DNA from: Fervidibacter sinensis
GTDB taxonomy: Bacteria > Armatimonadota > Fervidibacteria > Fervidibacterales > Fervidibacteraceae
DNA: 64,000 nucleotides
Assembly: GCA_032161045.1 (NCBI GenBank)
Contig: JAVHTH010000002.1
Direction: 5' to 3' (one strand)
The notes under the pieces were generated by a model. That model did no database searches, had not been told where the DNA came from, and saw only the letters and a list, made by a program, of their open reading frames with translations. The translations under genes were made by a program, and so were the position numbers. Shown one piece after another: positions 24,676 through 32,248 of this stretch (the stretch's first letter is position 1; each line of letters begins with the position of its first letter).

Positions 24676-25995
24676 TCACACTTTGTTCATGCAGCACTTT
24701 TTGAACTTTCGCCCGCTCCCGCACGGGCAAGGGTCGTTCGGTCCGATTTTTCGTTTTGGCTGTTCTTTCTGACGCAAAACATCCATGATTAACCATGCAG
24801 GCTGACCCTGCCGAAGTAAATTCGCCATCAGACGCATGTAAGGGTCAATGTGGGTGAAAAAGCGCTTGTAGCCAGCGCAAAGGTAGTTCAAACCTTCTTC
24901 GCCATCGGGTGTTTTGATGAACCTGTCCTTTGGGCAACCACCATTGCAGGCGAACAAAACCGAACACTCTCGGCAGTATCGCGGGAGTTTGTCGTGTTTG
25001 TCAAGCCCAAACCTGCGCTGAAACGGTGAAGCCACCATTTGTGCCAGCGGGATTTCCATAATATTGCCCAAGTAAAATTCGGGGTAGACGAAATGGTCGC
25101 AAGAGAACAAGTCACCGTTATGCTCCATTGCTAAGCAGTTTCCGCAAGTTTTTGAGTGAACGCACAAATTCGGTTCAAAGCCAAGCCACGCTTCCAATGC
25201 CACTTCAAATTGCTGGACGAAAATTTTCCCGACATCGTTGCGAACCCACTCGTCAAAAATTGCGCACAAGAAATTGCCCCATTGCTCAGGACGAACCGTC
25301 CATTCGGTCACGCCCCCTTCAGGCTTACGCTCAACCGCTGGGATGAACTGGATGAACTCAACGCCCTCGCTTTTGAAGAAACGGTAAACTCGCAGCGGGT
25401 GGTCTGCGTTGATGCGGTTGACGACGCAAAGGATGTTGAATTCAACGCCGTGCTTTTGCAGTAACTTGAGCGCTCGGTAAACTTTTTCAAAAGTCGGTTT
25501 GCCACCTTTGTCAACACGATAAGCATCGTGCAATTCCTTTGGTCCGTCCATACTCAACCCGACCAAAAAGTCGTGCTCTTTGAAAAATCGGCACCAATCG
25601 TCGTCAAGCAAAATGCCGTTGGTCTGAAACGAGTTCTTGATTTTCATGCCGGGCTTGCGATATTTTTGTTGCAACTCCACAGCCTTTCGGAAGAAGTCAA
25701 GCCCCATCAAAGTCGGTTCGCCGCCTTGCCAACCAAAATGGACCTCGCCAACTTGGTGCGCCTCAATGTATTGACGGGTGAATTCCTCAAGGACATCGTC
25801 GGGCATGTAAAAACTCGTGCCCTTCTCGTAAAGTCCTTCCTTGCGAAGATAGAAGCAGTAGGTGCAATCAAGGTTGCAAATTGGACCGCGTGGCTTGAGC
25901 ATGACATGAAAAGCGGGAGGAAGGTGGGAAGGTCCATCCTCGCTTTGCTTCAGCATTGTCATCGGTATGAAATTACCGCGACGAATCATTGACAT
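24676..25995 (-). CDS. Anaerobic sulfatase-maturating radical SAM enzyme with SEC-C tail
   Basis: 439 residues. Radical SAM cluster Cys40-x3-Cys44-x2-Cys47 in PICNLDCTYCFYL, GWQGGEPTLMGLDFF (SAM-binding), then a SPASM domain with multiple Cys (CVHSKTCGNC, CDHFVYPEFYLGN, YCRECSVLFACNGGCPKDRF) for two further 4Fe-4S clusters. The last 25 residues, GPNDPCPCGSGRKFKKCC, are a SEC-C zinc-binding motif as found at the end of SecA. It converts the sulfatase active-site Cys (or Ser) to formylglycine without oxygen, in the cytosol before export. The SEC-C tail may guide it to the export machinery or the nascent substrate (inference). Lies between the three sulfatase-type genes. Confidence 0.95.
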   Translation of the reverse strand: MSMIRRGNFIPMTMLKQSEDGPSHLPPAFHVMLKPRGPICNLDCTYCFYLRKEGLYEKGTSFYMPDDVLEEFTRQYIEAHQVGEVHFGWQGGEPTLMGLDFFRKAVELQQKYRKPGMKIKNSFQTNGILLDDDWCRFFKEHDFLVGLSMDGPKELHDAYRVDKGGKPTFEKVYRALKLLQKHGVEFNILCVVNRINADHPLRVYRFFKSEGVEFIQFIPAVERKPEGGVTEWTVRPEQWGNFLCAIFDEWVRNDVGKIFVQQFEVALEAWLGFEPNLCVHSKTCGNCLAMEHNGDLFSCDHFVYPEFYLGNIMEIPLAQMVASPFQRRFGLDKHDKLPRYCRECSVLFACNGGCPKDRFIKTPDGEEGLNYLCAGYKRFFTHIDPYMRLMANLLRQGQPAWLIMDVLRQKEQPKRKIGPNDPCPCGSGRKFKKCCMNKV

Positions 25996-26052
25996 TAGCG
26001 AGCACTCCCTCTCTTCTGGGCAATAAATCGGTCAAAGAACCTCATAACCTGT

Positions 26053-27429
26053 TTAATGCCGATACCACTCCTCAACTGGGCGGCGCAAGTCGTAATTGGG
26101 CAAAGGTTCGCCACCCGCATCTTCAATTATGCGCTCAAACAACTCCTGCACAATTTCTGGATGTTGGTCGGCAATGTTGCACTCCATCTGTGGGTCGGTT
26201 TGTAAGTCGTAAAGTTTCGGTTCAACGCCATCGTTTCTACAAATCAGCGCATGGCGGTCGTTGCGAACAAAAACGAAATTGTTGAACGCTGTCGTTATGT
26301 GAGTTCGCTTCGGTGGCTCCTTCCCTTCAAGCAAAACTGTTAAGTCAACTCCGTCCATAGGTTGTGGTGGCTCTATGCCCAAAGCGCCCAAGACCGTTGG
26401 AGCGACATCGTGAGTGGAAGCGAAATAATTGCTCGTTTGTCCAGCACCTTTGCTTTCCGGATGACGAATAAGAAACGGGATGTCAATGAGTTCTGGGTAA
26501 AGCGCCCAAGGAATTTTGCCCGTAACTCCGTGTTCGCCCAGTGAATGACCGTGATCGGAGATGACGATAACTAATGAGTTGTCAAGCAACTTTAGGTCAG
26601 CGAGTTTGTTGACGAAGTGCCCAAACCATTTGTCAACCAGAGTCACCTCGCCGGCATAGTTGGCTCTCATCCGCTTCAATTGCTGCTCAGTCATCCAATC
26701 GCATTTGCCGTAAAGCGGCGTTATGATGTCTGCTTCATCTCGGTCGGGGTTATCGTAAAGGGCGACATATTGAGGTGGTGGGTCCCAAGGTTCGTGAGGG
26801 TCAAAACTATCAACGACGAGGAGAAAAGGTTGTTGACGCTGAAGGTGTTCAAGCAAGTCTATCGCCTCGCGGAAAACTTTCGGGGCAAACCAATCTTCCT
26901 CGCTGCTGCGGTCGGCGGTGTTAGCGAGATATTGACGAAGCAATTGCTCAACGCCTGTGCCTTTGTATCGGTCTGGCAAATACCGTTGCAATTTCTGTTC
27001 GTCGCACCGTGAAATCGGTTGATAGCGGTCACTCTCTTGTCCACGAACCCAACGCCAAACATCAAAGCCACGATGAAAGTTCATTGACGGCTTAAATTGG
27101 TGGTAAGTATCAGTGACGAACGCAGTCGTATAGCCTTTTTGCTTTAGAATTTCCGCCAAAGTCGCTTGCTCTTCAGGGATTCGCTGCCAACCATAAATCC
27201 GAACAGTGTCACCCTTTTGTGGAACCCAATTGCGGAACGGAAAAGTGCGTTTGCCAGTGTGAATTGCCCGCCGGACGGGGATGGTAGGCAGGGATTCTGG
27301 ATAGGCTCTCGTGAACTGCAGACTTTCGCGGGCAAACGCATCAAAGTTGGGAGTTTGAATCCAATTGTTGCCGTAGCAGCCCAAGTGGTCTTTCCGCAGC
27401 GTGTCCAAAATCACAACAATGACATTCAC
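26053..27429 (-). CDS. Sulfatase-fold hydrolase with Thr replacing the catalytic Cys
   Basis: About 458 residues from GTG 27429, with GGGGTGG a few bases before it; a longer in-frame ATG at 27471 lacks a good site. Alkaline-phosphatase-superfamily fold: VILDTLRKDHLGCYG (metal Asp), ISDHGHSLGEHG, and the C-x-P-x-R motif aligned as LPTIPVRRAIHTG. The nucleophile position (residue 49) is Thr, so formylglycine cannot form. No signal peptide, unlike the other two sulfatases, so probably cytoplasmic. The related phosphatases use Thr or Ser as nucleophile, so a phospho- or other ester hydrolase is possible; alternatively a sulfatase paralogue that lost activity. 10 bp from hypF. Confidence 0.85.
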   Translation of the reverse strand: MNVIVVILDTLRKDHLGCYGNNWIQTPNFDAFARESLQFTRAYPESLPTIPVRRAIHTGKRTFPFRNWVPQKGDTVRIYGWQRIPEEQATLAEILKQKGYTTAFVTDTYHQFKPSMNFHRGFDVWRWVRGQESDRYQPISRCDEQKLQRYLPDRYKGTGVEQLLRQYLANTADRSSEEDWFAPKVFREAIDLLEHLQRQQPFLLVVDSFDPHEPWDPPPQYVALYDNPDRDEADIITPLYGKCDWMTEQQLKRMRANYAGEVTLVDKWFGHFVNKLADLKLLDNSLVIVISDHGHSLGEHGVTGKIPWALYPELIDIPFLIRHPESKGAGQTSNYFASTHDVAPTVLGALGIEPPQPMDGVDLTVLLEGKEPPKRTHITTAFNNFVFVRNDRHALICRNDGVEPKLYDLQTDPQMECNIADQHPEIVQELFERIIEDAGGEPLPNYDLRRPVEEWYRH

Positions 27430-27480
27430 GACCGCCACCCCGCTTTCAAAGTTATCACTGTCCGTCCTCAAACTCCTGCT

Positions 27481-29814
27481 TCACTTGAGCAATCTTGCTG
27501 CAATTGTTGCTTGACCGAAACATATGCCACCGTCGTTAGGGGGCAATTTCGTTGGAACGAAAACATTGAACCCTTCATGCCGCAGCAAATCAATTAACCA
27601 GTTGAGCAGCAAGACATTTTGCATCACGCCGCCACTCAAAACCACTTCGTTGACGCTTGTTCGCTTGCGAATTTCAACACAGGCTCGTAAAGTCGCATCG
27701 GCTACGGCTGCGTGAAACTGGGCTGCAATTTGCTCAACGGGCAAACCTCGCCTCAAGGCTTCAACGATGCCTGCAATAACTGGCGTCGCTTTCATCACAA
27801 TCGGGTCGGTGTCGGTGAGTTCAAAAGCGAATGGCGGTTGCTCAAACTTATCGCCGAATTTCCCGGTCCATTGAGCGGCAGCCATTTCAAGCCAAATCGC
27901 TGGATGACCTTCGTAAGCACCAATGTCGCAAACGCCGAGCAAACTCGCAACAGCATCAAACAAACGACCGATGCTGCTCGTCTGCGGTTGGAGTAAATCG
28001 CTGCGAAGCAATTTCCAAATTTGCTTCCACCGATTTGAACCAATTCGCTGTGGGATTTCAGAGCATAGGAATTCGCCCTCATCGTCAAATGTGTGTCTCA
28101 ACCAACTCGCAGCCATCCTCCATGCTTCCCTGACAGCCTTTTCCCCTCCCGGCATGGGCACATATTCAAGGTGGGCAATCCTTTCAAATCCGTCGTAAGT
28201 TGCCAACAAAATTTCCCCTCCCCAAATTGTCCCATCAGTGCCATACCCAGTTCCATCGTAAGCGACACCGATGACTGGTCCTGTCAAACCATACTCAGCC
28301 ATCACTGCAGCGACATGAGCGTGATGGTGTTGAACGCCAATTGCAGGCAGCTCTCTCTCTCCAGCGTATTCAAGGGCAAAACGGGTTGATGGGTAGTCGG
28401 GATGCAAGTCATATGCGACCGCTTGAGGCTCAATGGCGAACAGGCGTTTGAAGTGCTCAATCCCTTCAACGAACGCCTTAAAGGCAGCGTAATTGTCAAG
28501 GTCACCGATGTGATGGCTGATGAAAGCATAACGGTCGCGACACAAAGCAAAAGTGTTTTTGAGCATTGCCCCAGTCGCTAAAAGGGGCATAGGGGTTTCA
28601 AAAGGCAACAGCACAGGTTGAGGCGCGTAACCGCGCGAACGACGAATTAGTAACTCTTGCCCCTTGACAACTCTTGTCACCGAATCGTCACATCGGATGT
28701 GAATTTCGCGGTTGTGAACCAAAAAGGCATCAACCATTTTGCTTAACCGCTGAAATGCATCGTCATCTTTGTATGCGATTGGTTCGTCACTCAGGTTTCC
28801 GCTCGTCATCACGAGCGTTCGTTTGACCTCGGTCATGAGCAGATAATGCAACGGCGTGTAGGAAAGCATGATACCTAAGTCACGATGTTTGGGCGCCACG
28901 CTTTCGGCGACATTTGCATCGGGTCGGCGCCGCATGAGAACTATTGGGCGCCGCCATGAAGTCAGTAATGCTTCCTCTTCGGGCGAAATGAAAACGAGTT
29001 TGCGGACGGTTTCCAAATCGGGCGCCATCAATGCGAAGGGCTTAAACTCCCGATGCTTACTTTGGCGAAGTCGTTTGACGGCATTTTCGTTTGTTGCATC
29101 GCAGGCAAGATGATAGCCTCCCAAGCCCTTAATTGCGATGATTTGACCGTCAAGCAACCTGCGAGCAGTTTCCTTGACTGCCTCATCGCCTTGACAAAAT
29201 TCTTTCCAATTTCCGTGTTCGTCACGCACAATTAACCTAACTTTCGGACCGCAGCGGGGGCAAGCAGTAGGCTGGGCATGGAAGCGTCGGTCGCTTGGGT
29301 CATGATATTCGCGCTCGCACTCGGGGCACATCGGGAAAACTGACATCGTAGTTCGCTCACGGTCGTAGGGGACATCAACGATGATGGTGAAACGGGGACC
29401 ACAGTTGGTGCAGTTGAGGAACGGATAGCGGTAGCGCCGGTCATTGGGATCAAAAAGTTCACGAAGGCAATCTTCACAGGTGGCGACATCGGGAGAAATG
29501 AGGACAATTCGTTCGGCATCTTTATGGCTCTCAATGATTTTGAACTCAGTGTCTCCGTTCAGCGGGATTTCATGCCACGATACGCTTTCAACGACAGCGA
29601 GGGGCGGTGCATCGGTTTTCAACAAGCGAACGAACGCTTCCAGTGAGCCTGTTTCACCTTCCGCTTCAATGACGACACCTTGGGGGTTGTTGAAGACGAA
29701 ACCGGTTAAGCCTAAGCGGTGAGCCAATCGCCAAACGAAAGGTCTGAAACCAACCCCTTGCACTATGCCGGTGACTTTAATTTGCCATCTTCGTTTCATA
29801 CCAATCGCATCCAT
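27481..29814 (-). CDS. hypF: Carbamoyltransferase HypF ([NiFe] hydrogenase maturation)
   Basis: 777 residues, full length. Acylphosphatase domain (about 8-95, GIVQGVGFRPFVWRLA), tandem zinc fingers (CEDCLRELFD, CTNCGPRFT, CPECEREYHD, CPRCGPKVRL), YrdC-like domain (KGLGGYHLACDATNE) and a Kae1-like carbamoyltransferase domain (GVQHHHAHVAAVMAEYG, GVAYDGTGYGTDGTIWGGE). It forms the CN ligands of NiFe hydrogenase from carbamoyl phosphate. Codon 6 (ATG 29799) is an alternative start. No other hyp or hydrogenase genes are in this window; being first in a sulfatase cluster is odd. Confidence 0.96.
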   Translation of the reverse strand: MDAIGMKRRWQIKVTGIVQGVGFRPFVWRLAHRLGLTGFVFNNPQGVVIEAEGETGSLEAFVRLLKTDAPPLAVVESVSWHEIPLNGDTEFKIIESHKDAERIVLISPDVATCEDCLRELFDPNDRRYRYPFLNCTNCGPRFTIIVDVPYDRERTTMSVFPMCPECEREYHDPSDRRFHAQPTACPRCGPKVRLIVRDEHGNWKEFCQGDEAVKETARRLLDGQIIAIKGLGGYHLACDATNENAVKRLRQSKHREFKPFALMAPDLETVRKLVFISPEEEALLTSWRRPIVLMRRRPDANVAESVAPKHRDLGIMLSYTPLHYLLMTEVKRTLVMTSGNLSDEPIAYKDDDAFQRLSKMVDAFLVHNREIHIRCDDSVTRVVKGQELLIRRSRGYAPQPVLLPFETPMPLLATGAMLKNTFALCRDRYAFISHHIGDLDNYAAFKAFVEGIEHFKRLFAIEPQAVAYDLHPDYPSTRFALEYAGERELPAIGVQHHHAHVAAVMAEYGLTGPVIGVAYDGTGYGTDGTIWGGEILLATYDGFERIAHLEYVPMPGGEKAVREAWRMAASWLRHTFDDEGEFLCSEIPQRIGSNRWKQIWKLLRSDLLQPQTSSIGRLFDAVASLLGVCDIGAYEGHPAIWLEMAAAQWTGKFGDKFEQPPFAFELTDTDPIVMKATPVIAGIVEALRRGLPVEQIAAQFHAAVADATLRACVEIRKRTSVNEVVLSGGVMQNVLLLNWLIDLLRHEGFNVFVPTKLPPNDGGICFGQATIAARLLK

Positions 29815-29844
29815 TTAGGAGGGGCGAACCCTCAGCCACATTCA

Positions 29845-29869
29845 GGTTCGGCGTGAGCCTCACCCTCCC
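29845..29869. repeat. Dispersed hairpin element, inverted copy
   Basis: GGTTCGGCGTGAGCC then TCACCCTCCC; read on the minus strand it matches about 22 of 25 bases of the element at 20645-20669. The remainder of the 29815-30046 gap shows no gene. Confidence 0.5.
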
Positions 29870-30046
29870 TCTCAAGTCGTTTAAAGCCAAACAACAACCT
29901 TTGCCGGATTTTGGCACAGTCAATTATGCAACTTTCAGCGGTCTTCAGGCTTAGGTCTTCACCCTGACCATATAGTGACCTCTGGGGCTGGTTTAGGGGG
30001 CAAAATTTAGCAATTGAGAGTTGGTTTCTGAGTCGGATAACGAGTG

Positions 30047-30973
30047 CTAACGGTCTTTCAACCTAACATCTTCGCACAAAATCCGGAAGCCGACAAAAGG
30101 TGCATCGGTTAGCCACCATTTGCTCTTTGGGACCATTGGGTCGGATGCTTGCCAATCTGGTGAGGGCAGTTCACGAGCGCCGGGGTGAACCTTTTCTGCT
30201 GGGTCTTTGAACGAGCCACCACGAACTACAGGCTTTTCATCCACGCCGATGCACCATTCGGCGACATTTCCGAGCATATCGTAAATGCCCCATGGGTTTG
30301 GTTGCTTTTTTGCCACAGGCTGAGTTTTGTCACCTGAATTTCCAGCAAACCATGCGAACCTGTCAAGTAAACTTTTGTCTTTGAAAGGCGCTGCGTCCCA
30401 AGTGTTCGCTCGGCAAGCATATTCCCACTCAATCTCAGTTGGCAATCGGAATTTGAGTCCAGTTTTGTGAGAAAGCCACTTGCAATATTGCTCGGCTGCA
30501 TGGTATGTCACGCCGATGACGGGATAACCGTGATGCCCCCATCCCCTATCTGGTGCGCCGTAGGGTCGGCTCGGGCGCGAGTAAGCGTCAGTGTTTTCTT
30601 CTTCGTCATCCGTCAAGTCAAGTTTGTAAAGGAACACATCGTATTCGTCCCAAGTCACCTCGGTCCGCCCAATCCAAAATCCCTTGACTTTCACTTTACG
30701 CTTTTGTCCGCCTTTTGTTGGGTCGGCGAATTCAAATTCACCATCGGGAACATACACTAACTCAAACTTGACAGTTGTGTTGGGAATTTCTTGGACGAAA
30801 ATTTTGGGCTGTTGGCTGCTTTGCTGGCTTGAACTTTCAACCAAGGTTGTGCCAACGATCAGAGTTAGAAGGCACAGGGAAAACAACGATGCCAACAATC
30901 CTCCTCCCAAGATGCCTGAAGTTGTCATAAACTTGTTTCGGTGATGTTTGATGCTCAAACGCAACTTGTTCAC
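30047..30973 (-). CDS. Membrane-anchored FGE-sulfatase (SUMF1-like) domain protein, non-canonical
   Basis: About 308 residues from GTG 30973, chosen for its GAGGAGGGTGAGG ribosome-binding site; ATG 30928 is the alternative, giving a more typical signal anchor. A hydrophobic segment (LLASLFSLCLLTLIVGTTLV) is followed by a formylglycine-generating-enzyme-like fold: GFWIGRTEVTWDEYDVFLY, YPVIGVTYHAAEQYCKWLS, RLPTEIEWEYACRA, WGIYDMLGNVAEW, VVRGGSFKDP, and GFRILCED. The copper-binding Cys pair of true FGE is not found after the GGSF motif, so it should not make formylglycine. It may be a structural or other SUMF1-fold protein. Confidence 0.85.
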   Translation of the reverse strand: MNKLRLSIKHHRNKFMTTSGILGGGLLASLFSLCLLTLIVGTTLVESSSQQSSQQPKIFVQEIPNTTVKFELVYVPDGEFEFADPTKGGQKRKVKVKGFWIGRTEVTWDEYDVFLYKLDLTDDEEENTDAYSRPSRPYGAPDRGWGHHGYPVIGVTYHAAEQYCKWLSHKTGLKFRLPTEIEWEYACRANTWDAAPFKDKSLLDRFAWFAGNSGDKTQPVAKKQPNPWGIYDMLGNVAEWCIGVDEKPVVRGGSFKDPAEKVHPGARELPSPDWQASDPMVPKSKWWLTDAPFVGFRILCEDVRLKDR

Positions 30974-31928
30974 GAACCTCACCCTCCTCTGCGTTTTTGC
31001 TTGGTTAGCGACAGCCAATGTTTTAGACGCCCGAAAGGGCGAGAATTTGCGTCGGTATGAGTTTCGCAAATTACTTATGGGAGTTGTTGCCAGAATCATC
31101 GTTTACGCGCCCAACGATTATATCGCAAAATGGGCATGCTCTCGTGCCTTTTTGCGAATAGCCCAACTTGACGAATTGATGAGCGATTACCGAAGTGACA
31201 GCGAATTAATGCGACTTTGCAAGGAAGGACATATCGCTCCCGTTCGGGTCAGCAACGATTTGTTCTTTGTTTTGGAGCGAGCCCTTGAACTTTCAAAGCG
31301 CTCAAATGGCGCTTTTGACATAACTGTTGGTCCTTTCGTTTCCTTGTGGCGGCGGGCACGCCAAACTAAACAACTCCCGACAGAAGACGAGTTGAATGAA
31401 GCCAGAAAACTGGTTGGTTGGGAGAAAATTCAACTTGACGCATCAACTCGCACAGTCAAGTTAGCCGTTTCGGGCATGAAACTTGACTTGGGCGGAATTG
31501 CGAAGGGCTATGCCGCCGATTGTGCTTTGAAGGTGCTTCAAAAGTTCGGGCTCCGAAGAGCCTTAATTGAACTCGGTGGTGACATCGTCTTGGGTGACCC
31601 ACCACCAGACCGAGAAGGGTGGCGTATCGGAATCTTGAGCGAAAACGGCAAGCCCGAAAGGGTTCTTGAACTCGCCAACTGCGCCGTTTCAACTTCAGGC
31701 AGCACTGAGCAGTTTGTTGAAATTGCCGGTCGGCGCTACGCCCACATCGTTGACCCAAGGACTGGAGTGGGTTTGACAAAACTTGTCCTCGTCACCGTCA
31801 TCGCCAAAGACGGAATTACCGCTGACAGTTTAGCGACAGCACTTTGCGTTTTGGGCGAAAAAGATGGTCGCAAACTCGCGGAAGCCTATGACGCAATTGC
31901 TTTCTTCCGCGAACGCGAGCCTAATTGA
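30951..31928 (+). CDS. apbE: FAD:protein FMN transferase ApbE
   Basis: 325 residues from ATG 30951. Signal-peptide-like N-terminus (about 1-25, NLTLLCVFAWLATAN). Hallmarks: MKLDLGGIAKGYAADCA, IELGGDIVLGD and CAVSTSGSTEQFVEIAGRRYAHIVDPRTG (Mg/FAD site), and TADSLATAL. It transfers FMN from FAD to Thr of periplasmic redox proteins such as Rnf/Nqr subunits; no target gene is visible here. The 5' end overlaps the divergent FGE-like gene by about 23 bp if both proposed starts are right, so one of the two starts may be wrong. Confidence 0.95.
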   Translation: MLKRNLFTNLTLLCVFAWLATANVLDARKGENLRRYEFRKLLMGVVARIIVYAPNDYIAKWACSRAFLRIAQLDELMSDYRSDSELMRLCKEGHIAPVRVSNDLFFVLERALELSKRSNGAFDITVGPFVSLWRRARQTKQLPTEDELNEARKLVGWEKIQLDASTRTVKLAVSGMKLDLGGIAKGYAADCALKVLQKFGLRRALIELGGDIVLGDPPPDREGWRIGILSENGKPERVLELANCAVSTSGSTEQFVEIAGRRYAHIVDPRTGVGLTKLVLVTVIAKDGITADSLATALCVLGEKDGRKLAEAYDAIAFFREREPN

Positions 31929-32248
31929 GAATTCACAAGCCCCGTCGGCATAACTTAATCCTGTGCCCGTCCAATTTACTGTAAAGTAAAGTGGGGTTTT
32001 GCGGCCCTACAAATAAAGCCGTTGTGAAAAGGGCTTTACACCTCGCCAATAATTTTTCTGCCGACACGGTATAAAGCCGTTTTTCGGGTGCATTTCATGC
32101 ACCCCCTACAACGAATCATCGGCAAATTTCGTAGGGCGGGGTTTTATACCCCGCCGGCGAACTTTTGAATCGGCACAGCGTAGAAGTACGCCCCACGAAG
32201 GTTTGTATTCCGCCGACAGTTTCGCTGCAGGGCTTAATGAGATTCGTG
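31929..32248. other. Non-coding gap with hairpin repeats
   Basis: No gene seen. Hairpins: GGGTGCA (32086-32092) with TGCACCC (32098-32104), and GGCGGGGT (32135-32142) with ACCCCGCC (32148-32155). The first, with the following CCTAC and AATCATCG, repeats the block at 12209-12240. It separates the convergent apbE and oxidoreductase genes, so a hairpin may also end transcription. Confidence 0.5.

Noticed and set aside
30047..30973. Oxygen-dependent formylglycine-generating enzyme for the sulfatases
   Set aside because: The Cys pair needed for copper and catalysis is not visible after the GGSF motif.
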